Source of the DNA: DATDAH01 sp963792205
GTDB taxonomy: Bacteria; Actinomycetota; Acidimicrobiia; Acidimicrobiales; DATDAH01
Assembly (NCBI GenBank): GCA_963792205.1
Contig: CAWBVI010000001.1
Span: forward strand, 67,754-131,753
Length of the DNA: 64,000 nt
Direction of reading: 5' to 3'
A program made the translations under genes and the position numbers. How positions within the stretch are numbered: position 1 is the stretch's first letter; every line of letters begins with the position of its first letter. Of the stretch, positions 34,942 through 44,461 are shown in pieces. Under the pieces are notes generated by a model, which saw only the letters and a list, made by a program, of their open reading frames with translations, did not search any database and was not told the origin of the DNA.

Positions 34942-35409
34942 GTGAGCCCGGCCCACCACCGCGAGCACCACACCCACGACGACGCTCCGGCGCGCGTCGA
35001 CGCCATCCTCGAGCTCCTCCGGTCGGACGGCGGTCGGGTCACGACCGGACGCCGGGCGATCGTCACCGCCCTCGTCACGGGGCCCGACCACCACGTGACG
35101 GCCGAGGAGCTGGCCGGGCTGGTCCAGGCCGACCACCCCGATGTGCACCTGTCCACCGTCTACCGGACGCTCGACGCCCTCGAGCACCACGGCGTCGTGG
35201 CCCGGATGAGCCTGGGGCCGGGTGGCGCGGTGTACCACTTGAGCGACCACGCCCACCACCACCTGGTCTGCGAGGTCTGCGGCTCGGTCACCGAGGTTCC
35301 CGACGAGCTGCTCGCCGGCCTCTCCCGGGAGGCGGACGAGCGTCACGGCTTCGAGGTCGCCCCGCACCACCTGACCATCACCGGCCGCTGCCGCGGCTGC
35401 CGCGACTGA
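34942..35409 (+). CDS. Fur-family metalloregulator, probably nickel- or zinc-responsive
   Basis: 155 residues. Winged helix RVTTGRRAIVTALVTGPDHHV to LSTVYRTLDALEHHGVVAR, then the metal-sensing dimer domain with HHHLVCEVCGSVTEV and a terminal CRGC pair forming a structural zinc site, plus an unusually His-rich N-terminus (HHREHHTHDD). Divergent placement next to the nickel/cobalt importer suggests a Nur-like role; Zur or Fur cannot be excluded. Confidence 0.88.
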   Translation: MSPAHHREHHTHDDAPARVDAILELLRSDGGRVTTGRRAIVTALVTGPDHHVTAEELAGLVQADHPDVHLSTVYRTLDALEHHGVVARMSLGPGGAVYHLSDHAHHHLVCEVCGSVTEVPDELLAGLSREADERHGFEVAPHHLTITGRCRGCRD

Positions 35410-35445
35410 GCCCCGCAGGTCGGCCGGGGTCGCCATACTGAGCCC

Positions 35446-36348
35446 GTGCGCGTCTCCACCTCGCTGTCGAGCACCTACGTCGTGGCCGACGGTCGGGACG
35501 GCGCCGCGCTGATGATCGAGCGGGCCCGGGCCGCCTACGCCGCGGGCCTCGAGGGCCTGTACGTGGGCGACCACCACGCCGTGCCCGTGCCCTACTACCA
35601 GAACGCCCCCATGCTCGGGCGACTGGCCGCCGACTGGCCCGATCGGGCCTTCGGGGCCCTGTGGCTCCTGCCCCTCTGGCACCCGCTGATCGTGGCCGAG
35701 CACATCGGGACCCTGGCCACCCTCGGCACCGGGCGGTTCGTCTTCCAGTGCGCCCTGGGAGGCGGCCAGGACCAGTTCGATCCGATGGGGGTCGATCTGT
35801 CCGACCGGGTGCGCCGCTTCGAATCCGGCCTGACCACGATCCTCGCCCTTCTTGCCGGCGACGAGGTCGACGACCCCGACGGCCCCTGGGGCCTGCGCGC
35901 CGCGTGCGTGAACCCGAGACCGCCGGAGCCGGTCGAGGTCTGGATCGGTGGCTCCGGGTCGAAGGCGCTCGCCCGGGCCGCCCGGATGGGCGACGTCTGG
36001 TACGGCGGGCCCGAGCTGACCGACGCCGAAGCCCGGTCGAAGCTGGAGGAGTACCTCGCCCACGGGGTCACGCCGCGCTGCCGGCCGCTCCGACGCGACG
36101 TGTACGTCGGGGCCGACGAGGCCGACGTCGCCCGGGTCATGGAGCCGGTCCGGGCCTCGGGCTACCGCGGATTCGACCTCTCGGCGCTGGTGGCGGGGAC
36201 CGTCGAGCAGGTGGCCGAGCGGTTCCTGGCCCTGGACGAGCTCGGCTTCGACGAGATCGTCGTCCGCCAGCTCGCGCCCGACCAGACCGACGCCGTGGCC
36301 TCGATCGAACGCCTCGCAGACGTTCGCCCCCTGGTCAACGACGGGTAA
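35446..36348 (+). CDS. LLM-class flavin-dependent oxidoreductase
   Basis: 300 residues, bacterial luciferase-like TIM barrel. GLEGLYVGDHHAVPVPYYQN and WLLPLWHPLIVAEHIGTLAT are the F420/FMN-binding strands; FVFQCALGGGQDQFDPMG and EVWIGGSGSKALARAARMGD follow. Probably F420- or FMN-dependent; substrate unknown. GTG start with a CATACT box 6 nt upstream. 9 bp before the hydrolase. Confidence 0.88.
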   Translation: MRVSTSLSSTYVVADGRDGAALMIERARAAYAAGLEGLYVGDHHAVPVPYYQNAPMLGRLAADWPDRAFGALWLLPLWHPLIVAEHIGTLATLGTGRFVFQCALGGGQDQFDPMGVDLSDRVRRFESGLTTILALLAGDEVDDPDGPWGLRAACVNPRPPEPVEVWIGGSGSKALARAARMGDVWYGGPELTDAEARSKLEEYLAHGVTPRCRPLRRDVYVGADEADVARVMEPVRASGYRGFDLSALVAGTVEQVAERFLALDELGFDEIVVRQLAPDQTDAVASIERLADVRPLVNDG

Positions 36349-36357
36349 GAGGGGCCG

Positions 36358-37176
36358 ATGGCGTTCACGCGGCGGGAGTTCCTCGCGGCCGGGCTCGTGG
36401 CCGGAGCGGCCGTGGCGTGCGGGCTCTTCGACGACGACAACGGGCCTCGTCGGATCTCGTACGGCGACGCCCCTTCCCAGTTCGGCGACCTCTACGTCCC
36501 CAGCAGCGACCCCCGCGGCACGGTCGTGCTCGTCCACGGCGGCTCTTGGGCCGATGACACCAACCTGCGCATCCTGCGTCCCGTCGCCCGCGACCTGCGC
36601 GACGCGGGCTACGTCGTCTGGAACGTCGAGTACCGCCGGGTCGGCGAGACCGGCGGGGGTTGGCCGGGCACGTTCGACGACATCGGCGCCGCCATCGACC
36701 ACCTCCCCATCCTGGCCGAGGACGACCCGGTGGAGCCCGACCGGGCGGTGGTCGTCGGCCACTCCGCCGGGGGCACGCTCGCCCTGTGGGCGGCCGGGCG
36801 CCCGACGGCGGTCGAGCCCGTCGGGTTCATGTCCTTGGCCGGCTTCACCGACCTCGAGGCCTGCGTGCAGGAGAACCTGCTGACGGGGGCCTGCGAGCGC
36901 CTCCTGGGCGGGACGCCCGCGGATGTCCCGCGGCGCTACCGGCAGAGCTCGCCGGTCGACCGGCTACCGACTGGTCACCGCCAGGCCCTGGTCCACGGCG
37001 TCGACGACGACGTCGTCCCCGTGCGCCAGTCGGAGGGCTACGCGGCAGCCGCCGAGGCCGCGGGGGACGACGTGACCCTGGTGACGGTGCCCGACGCGGG
37101 GCACTTCCAGGTCATCGATCCTGCGCACCCCGCCTACCGCCAGGTCAGGGAGCAGCTCGCCGACCTGCTCCAGTAG
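36358..37176 (+). CDS. exported alpha/beta hydrolase (Tat-type lipoprotein)
   Basis: 272 residues. TRREFLAAGLVAGAAVAC is a twin-arginine signal with a lipobox ending at about Cys20, so it is probably exported folded and lipid-anchored. Esterase core: VVLVHGGSWADD (oxyanion HGGS), VVVGHSAGGTLALWAAG (nucleophile Ser), HGVDDDVVPVRQ (Asp) and PDAGHFQVI (His), similar to BD-FAE/kynurenine-formamidase-type hydrolases. Substrate unknown. Confidence 0.88.
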   Translation: MAFTRREFLAAGLVAGAAVACGLFDDDNGPRRISYGDAPSQFGDLYVPSSDPRGTVVLVHGGSWADDTNLRILRPVARDLRDAGYVVWNVEYRRVGETGGGWPGTFDDIGAAIDHLPILAEDDPVEPDRAVVVGHSAGGTLALWAAGRPTAVEPVGFMSLAGFTDLEACVQENLLTGACERLLGGTPADVPRRYRQSSPVDRLPTGHRQALVHGVDDDVVPVRQSEGYAAAAEAAGDDVTLVTVPDAGHFQVIDPAHPAYRQVREQLADLLQ

Positions 37177-37179
37177 GGG

Positions 37180-38100
37180 TCAGGCGGGAGCCGAGACCTC
37201 GGAGTGCGAGTCCACCAGCCAGAGGCGGGAGGGCTCGTCCTCGATGTCCTCCGACATGAAGCGCTCGAACGCGGCTTCGGCCTTGGGATCACCGAAGCTG
37301 ACGGTGGCGTCGGTGGCCGGGGCCATGATCTCCTGAGCCTCGGTGGGCAGCTCGACGGCCTCGAGCGCGGTCTGGGCGGTCTCGGCCGCCACGGTGACCA
37401 CACCAGCTTCGACGGCGACGGGGGCCGGGGCCACGGCGCGGGGCCGCTCGGGCATGCCCTTGGCCACGGCCTGGCCGAGGCAGTCGGGGCTCTCGGCCAC
37501 CTTGAGCATCTCGGTCGCCGCCATCCGGATGCGGGTCCGGAGCTGGTTGCGGACCTCTTCCAGCGCCATGGTCTCGGCGGCCACGGCCAGGCGGAGGGTC
37601 TCGAGGCTCACGGATTCGTCCTGCACCCGCTGCCACTCCTCGCGCACCTTCATGCGCTCTTCGACGTAGCAGCGCTGCGCCTCGGCCCGGCCCGTCTCGA
37701 CCATGCGGTAGGCCTGGTGCCGGGCCTGGCCGATCAGCTCGTCCGCGTTGGCCTCGGCCGTGGTCAGGATTCCCGACGCCCGGGCCCGGGCGTCGGCGAC
37801 GGCGGCGTTGGCGGTGTCCTCGGCCAGGGCCAGGGTCCGCTCGAAGGTCTCCCGAGTGGCCTCCGCCTCACGGGCCCGACCCTGCCAGTGGGTCGTCTCC
37901 GTGCGCAGCACCTCGGCGTCCGACTCGGCCTTGCGGAGGCGGCTGATCAGGTTGATCATCTGACCGCCCAGGCCACTCAGGAACTCCGCCACGTCGCCGG
38001 GGTCGTACCCGCCCCGCTTGGCGACCCGGAAGCTGGGCTCACCGAACAGGCGGCGAGTGGTCTCGTCGCTGATCGGCACAGGGGCGATGGCTTCGGGCAT
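37180..38100 (-). CDS. DivIVA-like coiled-coil protein (paralogue 2)
   Basis: 306 residues. FRVAKRGGYDPGDVAEFLSG is the DivIVA-like N-terminal segment, then a long coil (LRKAESDAEVLRTETTHWQG onward, Ala/Glu/Arg-rich) to about residue 215 and an Ala/Val/Pro-rich linker. The end, FERFMSEDIEDEPSRLWLVD, repeats the tail of the protein at 12482-13033. AGGAG lies 10 nt before the ATG. Probably a polar or septal organiser; function not established. Confidence 0.78.
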   Translation of the reverse strand: MPEAIAPVPISDETTRRLFGEPSFRVAKRGGYDPGDVAEFLSGLGGQMINLISRLRKAESDAEVLRTETTHWQGRAREAEATRETFERTLALAEDTANAAVADARARASGILTTAEANADELIGQARHQAYRMVETGRAEAQRCYVEERMKVREEWQRVQDESVSLETLRLAVAAETMALEEVRNQLRTRIRMAATEMLKVAESPDCLGQAVAKGMPERPRAVAPAPVAVEAGVVTVAAETAQTALEAVELPTEAQEIMAPATDATVSFGDPKAEAAFERFMSEDIEDEPSRLWLVDSHSEVSAPA

Positions 38101-38189
38101 GGGGAGCGTTCTCCTGGCGATAGGCCGGATGACCTAGCCCTTGGGTCGGCACGTCCGCGACGGACTTGAGCAGAACCTGGCCGGACGCG

Positions 38190-39451
38190 TCAGTCGCGAC
38201 GGCCCTCGGACTCCCGGCTCGCCGCCCCGTAGATGCCCTTGGCCATGAGTGACGCCTCCTCCGCGCGGCGTGCGCCGCGTACACCTCGGCTCGCGTGCCG
38301 TGCGCCGAGGCATCGTCGGGCGCCGCCTGCACCGCCCACTCGGCGAGCTGGGCCGCCAGCCGGAGTTCGCCGGCGCCGGCCAGCTCCGTCGCCCGGGCGA
38401 CGAGCGCCTCCACCCCGCCGGCCAGCGCGGCCACCTCGGCGGCCACCGCCGCGTCCGACGGGGGCTTCAGCCGAGCGGGGTTGCCGTCGTACCAGCCGCC
38501 GTACAGCCGCCAGATGTTGCGGACGACGAACTCCGGCTCGTCGTAGACGGGCTGCATCCACGGCTGGTCGAGCACGGCGTCGGGGACCCGGACCTCGTGA
38601 GCGATGGTGTCGAGCGCCTCGCCCGCGTTCATCCGCTCGAGCACCTCCCGCACGAGCTCGTCCAGGGTGTCGGCCACACCCAGCAGCACCCGCGCGATGC
38701 GCTCCCGCCCACCGATGGGCAGACCGTGGGCGGGCAGGAAGAGCTCGGCCCCGACCGCGGCCATGGCCCGCAGGGCCTGGGCCCACTCCCGCGGGTAGCG
38801 CTGGACCTTCTGCGGGTTGCCGGCGTTCGGGAACACCCAGATGAAGAAGTCCCCGGCGCAGATCGCCCGGCGCTCGGCGATGAAGGTCCAGGTGTGGTCG
38901 TCGGTCTCGCCCTTGCCGTGGTGGAGGGCGAAGGTGGTGTCGCCGTACGTGAGCTCGTCCTCGGCGACGTAGGTCCGGTCCGGGCGCACCCAGTCGTCGA
39001 AGAAGGTGGTGGCCGCCTGCCCGGGGAACTGCCGGGCGTTGATGACCGCGTTGTAGCCGTCGGTCAGCTCGTAGCGCTCGAAGCGCGTGGCCACGTTCTC
39101 GTGGCCGACGATCTCGGGGCGGCGGTCGCCCCGGGCCTCGGCCTCGTCGAGGTAGGTGCGGCACCCCGCGGCGTGGTCCCGGTGGCCGTGGGTGTAGACG
39201 ATCGAGCGCACGGGGTCGCCGGACCAGTCCCGCAACGAGGCGAGGCACGCCGGCGCCAGGCCGTCGAGGCTGGTGTCGAAGAGGACGAGGCCCTCTCCGG
39301 TGCGGAACGCGACGACGTGGGAGAAGGACTCCACCACGGCGATGCCGTCGGCCACCTCGGACAGCTCGGTGGTGATCCGGTTGACCGAGGCCGGCCCGGC
39401 GTACTCGTCGTGGTCGATGACCCGTTCGGAGAGGGCGAGCAGGTCGGCCAT
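38190..39451 (-). CDS. MBL-fold hydrolase with C-terminal dimerisation domain (alkyl sulfatase-like); one frameshift
   Basis: About 420 residues if a missing base near 38260-38268 is restored. Metallo-beta-lactamase core: YTHGHRDHAAGCRTYLDEAE (HxHxDH-type, here HGHRDH), HHGKGETDDHTWTF and CAGDFFIWVFPNAGNPQ, resembling SdsA/YjcS alkyl sulfatases and their dimerisation helix (LYGGWYDGNPARLKPPSDAA). After AEVYAAHAARR the true end AEEASLMAKGIYGAASRESE is in another frame. No ribosome site before the ATG. Substrate unproven. Confidence 0.82.
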
Positions 39452-39476
39452 CGGGCGTGGTGCTACCACAGACCTC

Positions 39477-40064
39477 GTGGCCGAGCTCGTGTGGTACGTC
39501 GCCTACGGGTCGAACCTCGGCGCGGCGGGCCTGCGGTGGTACCTCGACCAGGCGCGGGACCCGTCGCCGCCGCGGGCGGATCGGCCGCTGACCATCGCCC
39601 ACGGGCTGTGGTTCGGGGGCGAGTCGGTGCGTTGGGGAGGGGGCCGGGCGTACGTCGACCACGCCGTCGACGGGACGCCGGGCACGCTGGCCCGGGCCTG
39701 GCTCCTCACCCGCGAGCAGTGGGCGGACGTCCACGCCAAGGAGTCCGGGCGCGAGGTCGACGACGGCCTCGACCCCGCCGGCGTGGCCGAGGGCCAGTGC
39801 CGGTCGGTCGGCGACGGCCGCTACGACGTGCTCGTCGGCCTCGGGCACCACGACGGGGTGCCAGTGGTGACCTTCACCGGTCCCGACGCCTTCGTCGTCG
39901 GGACGGCCACCCGCCCCGAGCCCGCGTACCTGCGGACGATCGCCCTCGGCCTCCGGGAGGCCCACGACCTCGACGCGGCCACTGCAGCCGCCTACCTCCA
40001 CGCCCGCCCCGGCGTCGACCAGTGGACCGAGGAGGACCTGCTCACCGCCCTGCGAAGTCCGTAG
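39477..40064 (+). CDS. gamma-glutamylcyclotransferase-like protein
   Basis: 195 residues. VAELVWYVAYGSNLGAAGLR contains the YGSN loop of the gamma-glutamylcyclotransferase-like fold, followed by AWLLTREQWADVHAKESGRE, where the glutamate matches the catalytic position in the fold. The rest is a divergent alpha/beta domain. Exact reaction unknown. Divergent from the MBL-fold gene with only 25 bp between the starts. Confidence 0.75.
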   Translation: MAELVWYVAYGSNLGAAGLRWYLDQARDPSPPRADRPLTIAHGLWFGGESVRWGGGRAYVDHAVDGTPGTLARAWLLTREQWADVHAKESGREVDDGLDPAGVAEGQCRSVGDGRYDVLVGLGHHDGVPVVTFTGPDAFVVGTATRPEPAYLRTIALGLREAHDLDAATAAAYLHARPGVDQWTEEDLLTALRSP

Positions 40065-40074
40065 CCTCCCGCCG

Positions 40075-40692
40075 GTGCGCCCTGTCGTCGCCCCGATGGT
40101 CGCGCTCGTCTTCGTGCTGGTCGCCTGTTCGGGGGGTGGGGACGGCGAGGAGGCCGGGTCGTCCACCACCGTCACCACGACCACCCTCGCCGCGCCGTCG
40201 ACCACCACGACCCTGCCCCCCCGGGCGGTGACCGAGGTCGACGTCTGCGATCTGGTCAACGACGCCGACCTCGAGACGGTCCTCGACGACGCCGGGCCGG
40301 GCGAGCCGGCGCCGACCGAGGAGCCCGATCCCGACGACGGGGTGCCGGCCCTCGTCACCGGCGCCTGCTCCTGGCCGTCGATCGACGAGCCGGCGCTGGT
40401 GCTCAACTACCTGGCCCCCACCACCGCGCCCGACGGCCCCACCCACCTCGAAGACGTGCTCGCCACCGGCACGGGCTTCGCCGAGGGCGGGCAGGTCATC
40501 AGCCAGGAGGCGGGCGCACAGGTCGTCGGGCTCCTCGTCGACGGGGAGCAACAGCTCCGCGAGGCGGCCGTGGTCAAGCGCTCGGCCCTGCTCTACCTGC
40601 TCATCGAGGACGAGGTCAGCGGCCGGGACGCTGATGCCCTCACCGCCTACGCCGAATTCCTCGTCGCCGCCCTCAGCCGGGCGCCGCGTTGA
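40075..40692 (+). CDS. secreted lipoprotein of unknown function (DUF3558-like)
   Basis: 205 residues. Lipoprotein signal: VAPMVALVFVLVAC, with the cysteine followed by SGGG and a Thr/Ser-rich linker. The mature domain has DVCDLVNDADLETVLDD and GACSWPSIDEPALVLNYL, a layout like DUF3558 lipoproteins (CDL... then CxW). GTG start with a TAGCCT box 7 nt before it, suggesting a leaderless transcript. Confidence 0.68.
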   Translation: MRPVVAPMVALVFVLVACSGGGDGEEAGSSTTVTTTTLAAPSTTTTLPPRAVTEVDVCDLVNDADLETVLDDAGPGEPAPTEEPDPDDGVPALVTGACSWPSIDEPALVLNYLAPTTAPDGPTHLEDVLATGTGFAEGGQVISQEAGAQVVGLLVDGEQQLREAAVVKRSALLYLLIEDEVSGRDADALTAYAEFLVAALSRAPR

Positions 40693-41410
40693 TCAGCCGC
40701 CGAACATGGCCAGCCACTGCTGCTCCGTCTGGGGCTTGAAGACGAAGTTGAAGCGGCGGGTGTCGCCCATGGAGGCCGAGGGCTCTGGCGAGTAGAGGTG
40801 CCCGGGGAAGAGCGTGGCGTCGTCGGGGACCTTGGCCAGCTTCTGGGTGAGGCTCTCGTAGAGCGCGCTCGGGGTCGCCACCGGGGAGGTCGGTGCGGCC
40901 GCAGCCCTCGAGGAACAACGTGTCGCCCGCGACCAGCCGGTTGTCGACGAGGAAGCACTGGCTCCCCGGCGTGTGCCCGGGGGTGTGGATGAGCTCGATC
41001 GGCACCCCACCGGCGTGGACCACGTCCCCGCTCGAGTGGGTCACGAGGTCGCTGTCGTCGAGGCCGGTCACCCGCTTGACCCACTCGGCCTCGTCGGCCT
41101 GGACGTGGACGGGCACAGGCCGCAGCCGCAGCAGCTCGCTGACCCCCGAGATCGAGTAGCCCGCCATCTCCCCGCCCACGTGGTCCGGGTGGTAGTGGGT
41201 GGCCAGGGCGCCGACCAGGGTCATGCCGTCGGCGTCGAGCACCGCCAGGAGGTCCTTGACGCCGTACGCGGGATCGATGACGACCGCCTCGCCGGTCTCC
41301 CGGTCGCCGATGAGGTAGACGAAGTTGACCATCTGGCGGGCGATGGGATCGGCGGTGGCGAAGTCCCGCCCCGAGAGGAGCTGGCGGAAGTAGAGGCGGT
41401 CGTCGGCCAT
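40693..41410 (-). CDS. MBL-fold hydrolase, glyoxalase II/persulfide dioxygenase-like; one frameshift
   Basis: About 238 residues when one extra base in the GGGG run at 40871-40874 is removed. NFVYLIGDRETGEAVVIDPA, ATHYHPDHVGGEMAGY (HxHxDH), IHTPGHTPGSQCFLVDN and GDTLFLEGCGRTDLPGGDP are followed, in the restored frame, by ALYESLTQKLAKVPDDATLF, FPGHLYSP and FNFVFKPQTEQQWLAMFGG. Family includes ETHE1-like sulfur dioxygenases and glyoxalase II; which is not decidable. Confidence 0.85.
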
Positions 41411-41419
41411 CGCCGCAGC

Positions 41420-42232
41420 CTACGGCCGCGGTTTCGAGTGGTGAGCAGCCGGATTCCGACTGCTGGACACTCGAAAGTGATCGGCCCAGGACCCTTTGAA
41501 CGCCGAGTCGTAGCGTTCGTAGGTCGACCGGAGGTCGATCCCGGGCCAGTCGGCCGGGACCAGGGCGGCGGGGAGCAGCGGGTCGGCCTGGAAGTGCCGG
41601 AGCACCCGGGCCGAGAGGAGGAAGCCCGGGGCGAGCTCGGTCGGGTCGTCGAGCTTGTGCTCGTGGGCGGCGAGCAGGTCGTCCAGTCGGCGGGCCTCGC
41701 CCGCCCAGCCGGCGAGATCCCACAAGCGGGACACGACCTCCTCCGCGTCGTCGTCGGGTCGGGCGGTGAACGTGCGGCACTGGGCGGCGGCTACCGCCTG
41801 CGCGTCGGGCAGGCGATCGGGGGCGAGGTTCGCGGGCCGCAGCCACACCCCCTCCCGGAGCTCGGCCCGGCGGAGGGCGCGCATCGCGGCTCGCAGCTGG
41901 GCCCGGTCCGACGCGGAACGGCGCTCACCTTCGACCACCGCCAGCTCCCAGTCCCCCGTCCACCCGGCGTCGGCCCCCGCCCGGCTCTCGTCCTGGCGTT
42001 CGCGGCGGGCGAGGAACGGCCCGGCCAGCTCGTACGCCCCGTCGTCGACGACCAGCTCCCCCGCCGCCACCATCCGGGAGAGCGCGGTCCGCACCGTTCC
42101 CTCGGCGATGCCGAACAGGGCCGCCGACGCCACGAGCGACCGGCCGGGAAGCCGGGACGGCCGCACGCCGAGCAGCGTGCTGGCCACGACGGAGCGGGCG
42201 GTCAGCGGTCGGGTGTCGTCACGGAGTTCCAT
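41420..42232 (-). CDS. PaaX-family transcriptional regulator
   Basis: 270 residues. N-terminal wHTH: LTARSVVASTLLGVRPSRLP, GIAEGTVRTALSRMVAAGEL, matching PaaX. The central and C-terminal parts (WDLAGWAGEARRLDDLLAAH; FQADPLLPAALVPADWPGID) also fit. Family members repress aromatic or lipid pathways by sensing CoA thioesters. Only 29 bp separate its start from the divergent desaturase gene, so it very likely controls it. Confidence 0.88.
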   Translation of the reverse strand: MELRDDTRPLTARSVVASTLLGVRPSRLPGRSLVASAALFGIAEGTVRTALSRMVAAGELVVDDGAYELAGPFLARRERQDESRAGADAGWTGDWELAVVEGERRSASDRAQLRAAMRALRRAELREGVWLRPANLAPDRLPDAQAVAAAQCRTFTARPDDDAEEVVSRLWDLAGWAGEARRLDDLLAAHEHKLDDPTELAPGFLLSARVLRHFQADPLLPAALVPADWPGIDLRSTYERYDSAFKGSWADHFRVSSSRNPAAHHSKPRP

Positions 42233-42261
42233 CGCGTGTCGAAGAAGTGTAATATGACGGC
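42233..42261. promoter_or_regulatory. 29-bp divergent promoter between paaX-type gene and desaturase
   Basis: The spacer contains TAATAT ending exactly 6 nt before the desaturase ATG and no ribosome site, so the desaturase is probably transcribed from a leaderless promoter. The PaaX-type start is at the other edge, so any operator must overlap this element. Confidence 0.45.
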
Positions 42262-43245
42262 ATGACCCTGCTGGTGGAGCACGTGCGCGAGGAGCGCACG
42301 ATGGTCCCGCCCGCCGCGCTGTTGCCCGAGACGCTGCCCACCGAGCGGCTCCTGGCCAGCGGCAAGGCGGTGCCCGAGGTGCGGGCCGAGCTGCGCCGCA
42401 TCCCCGACCTGCGCAACGTCGGCAACGTGCTGTCGGTCTGGGCCCAGTCCTTCGGCCTCATCGCCCTCGCCGTGTGGATCGACCACCCGCTGATGTGGGT
42501 CGCCACCTTCGTCCTCATGGGCCGGGCCTTCGCGCTCTACGGCATCCTCGGCCACGAAGCGGCCCACCGGTTGCTGTTCTCGAAGAAGTGGGCCAACGAC
42601 TTGGTCGGCCGCTGGGGGCTGTCGTACCCCGGGTTCGTCCCGTTCGACGTCTACCGCCGCAGCCACTTCGCCCATCACCGCGACGAGATGGGGCCCGAGG
42701 AGCCCGACGTCAACCTCTACGCCCACTACCCCATCACCCGTGATTCGCTGGGCCGCAAGCTCCGGCGCGACGCCCTGGGCATCTCGGGGTGGAAGAACCT
42801 CAAGGGCCTGTTCCGGGGACTGCAGTACGAGCGGACCCGGGGCGTCGCCCTGCGCATCCTCGCCGTCCAGCTCGTCATCCTGGCCGGGTTCACCGCCCTG
42901 GGCCGCCCCGAGCTCTACCTGCTGCTCTGGCTCGCCCCCTGGATGACCGGGTGGCGGGTCATCAACCGCCTGCGGGCCATCGCCGAGCACGGCGGGATGA
43001 TCCGATCCGGCGACCGCCGGGAGACCACCCACCACGTCCGCCAGAACTGGGCCGCCCGATTCTGGATCGTGCCGTTCAACACCGGCTGGCACCTGGCCCA
43101 CCACGTCGACATGGGCGTGCCGTTCCAACACCTGCCGCAGCTCCACGACGAGCTGGTGGCCGCGGGTTGGGTCGTCCCCGACCTCGAGTACCCCAACTAC
43201 CTCACCCTCTGGAAGGCCCTGTCCTCCCGAGAGCCCGCGGCCTGA
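42262..43245 (+). CDS. fatty acid desaturase
   Basis: 327 residues, membrane diiron enzyme. Histidine boxes: GHEAAHRLL (HxxxH), RRSHFAHHRDE (HxxHH) and TGWHLAHHVDMG (HxxHH). Membrane helices flank them. Similar to actinobacterial desaturases acting on acyl lipids or carotenoids; regiochemistry unknown. Start ATG as argued for its promoter; an ATG 13 codons downstream is possible. Confidence 0.88.
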   Translation: MTLLVEHVREERTMVPPAALLPETLPTERLLASGKAVPEVRAELRRIPDLRNVGNVLSVWAQSFGLIALAVWIDHPLMWVATFVLMGRAFALYGILGHEAAHRLLFSKKWANDLVGRWGLSYPGFVPFDVYRRSHFAHHRDEMGPEEPDVNLYAHYPITRDSLGRKLRRDALGISGWKNLKGLFRGLQYERTRGVALRILAVQLVILAGFTALGRPELYLLLWLAPWMTGWRVINRLRAIAEHGGMIRSGDRRETTHHVRQNWAARFWIVPFNTGWHLAHHVDMGVPFQHLPQLHDELVAAGWVVPDLEYPNYLTLWKALSSREPAA

Positions 43246-43255
43246 GGATCCTCGT

Positions 43256-44461
43256 TCAGCCGGCGGCCGGCGGGCCGTCGTCGATGGGGCCGCTCGACTC
43301 GGGGACGTTCCGGCGACGCCAGGCCTCTTCGGCCAGCGAGATCACCTCGCGGACGGGCAGGCCGACCCGCTGAGCGGCGCGGGACGCGTCGTCGTGCTCG
43401 ATCTTGACCCGACCGGCGCTGACCTTCACCCGGACGGGGTGCCCGGCGACCTCCACCTCGCTGACCTCGCGCGCCTGGGGCCAGCGCTCGAGCGTGGTGC
43501 CCCGCACGCCGAGGGTGCCGGTGGTCCGGGTCATGGCCTCCATCACCTGGCGGACGAGCGACGGGTCGACCAAGGCGCTGACCTGGTGGGCCGGACGCCC
43601 CTTCTTCATGAGGATGTTGGTCACCCAGGCGTCGTGGGCGCCGGCGTCGAGGAGGGCGCTGACGGCGTCGGCCACGATCTCGCCGGTGGCGTCGTCCACG
43701 TTGGTCTCCAGCAGGACGACCGGCTGGCCCGTGGCCCGACCCTCGACCGGCGCGCCGAGGACGACCTGGGTCACGTTGGGGCGGTCGGGCAGTTCCCGGG
43801 TCCCCGCGCCGAAGCCCGTCGCCTCGATGACCATCGGGGGCAGGTCCCCCCAGGCCACGACCGTGGCGGCGAGGAGGGCGGCCCCGGTCGGCGTCGTGGT
43901 CTCGAAGGGGACGTCGATGCCATGGCTGGGTGCGCCCTTGAGCAGCTCGACGACGGCGGGGGCGGGCGACGGCAGCAACCCGTGCGCCGCCCGGTGCATG
44001 CCCGTGCCGGTCGCCACCGAGCTGGCGTGGACCTCGCTGACGTCGAGCACGTGCAGGGCGGCGCACGTGCCGACGATGTCGACGATGGCGTCGAGGGCGC
44101 CGACCTCGTGGAAGTGGACCTGGCTCGGCGGCCGGCGGTGGAGGCGGCCCTCGGCCTCGGCCAGCCCGCCGAAGGTGGCCAACGCGGCGTCCCGCACCCG
44201 ATCCGGCAGCCGGGCCTCCTCGATCAGCCCGGTGATGTGGGCCGCGGTGCGCACGACGGTGGTCTCTTCGGTGTGCACGTGGATCTTGGTGGCGGCGATG
44301 CCGCAGCGCAGGACGGGCTCGGCCTCGAGCGCCCACCCGCCCACCGGGAGCCGGCCGCAGAGGGCCCGGACCTCGTCGAGATCGGCGCCGGCATCAACCA
44401 GGGCGCCGAACGCCATGTCCCCCGCGATGCCGCTGAAGCAGTGGAACCAGGCGATGCTCAC
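43256..44461 (-). CDS. larC: nickel-pincer cofactor biosynthesis protein LarC
   Basis: 401 residues, single uninterrupted frame. VSIAWFHCFSGIAGDMAFGA is the conserved LarC start; VHFHEVGALDAIVDIVGTCA, ATGTGMHRAAHGLLPSPAPA and LLETNVDDATGEIVADAVSA are diagnostic. LarC inserts nickel into the pyridinium dithiocarboxylate cofactor (NPN). In some species larC is split by a programmed frameshift; here it is fused. GTG start overlaps the larB stop. Confidence 0.94.
   Translation of the reverse strand: MSIAWFHCFSGIAGDMAFGALVDAGADLDEVRALCGRLPVGGWALEAEPVLRCGIAATKIHVHTEETTVVRTAAHITGLIEEARLPDRVRDAALATFGGLAEAEGRLHRRPPSQVHFHEVGALDAIVDIVGTCAALHVLDVSEVHASSVATGTGMHRAAHGLLPSPAPAVVELLKGAPSHGIDVPFETTTPTGAALLAATVVAWGDLPPMVIEATGFGAGTRELPDRPNVTQVVLGAPVEGRATGQPVVLLETNVDDATGEIVADAVSALLDAGAHDAWVTNILMKKGRPAHQVSALVDPSLVRQVMEAMTRTTGTLGVRGTTLERWPQAREVSEVEVAGHPVRVKVSAGRVKIEHDDASRAAQRVGLPVREVISLAEEAWRRRNVPESSGPIDDGPPAAG

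Noticed and set aside
34897..36762. 621-residue minus-strand open frame
   Set aside because: It lies antisense to the Fur-family, LLM and hydrolase genes, all of which have strong family motifs.
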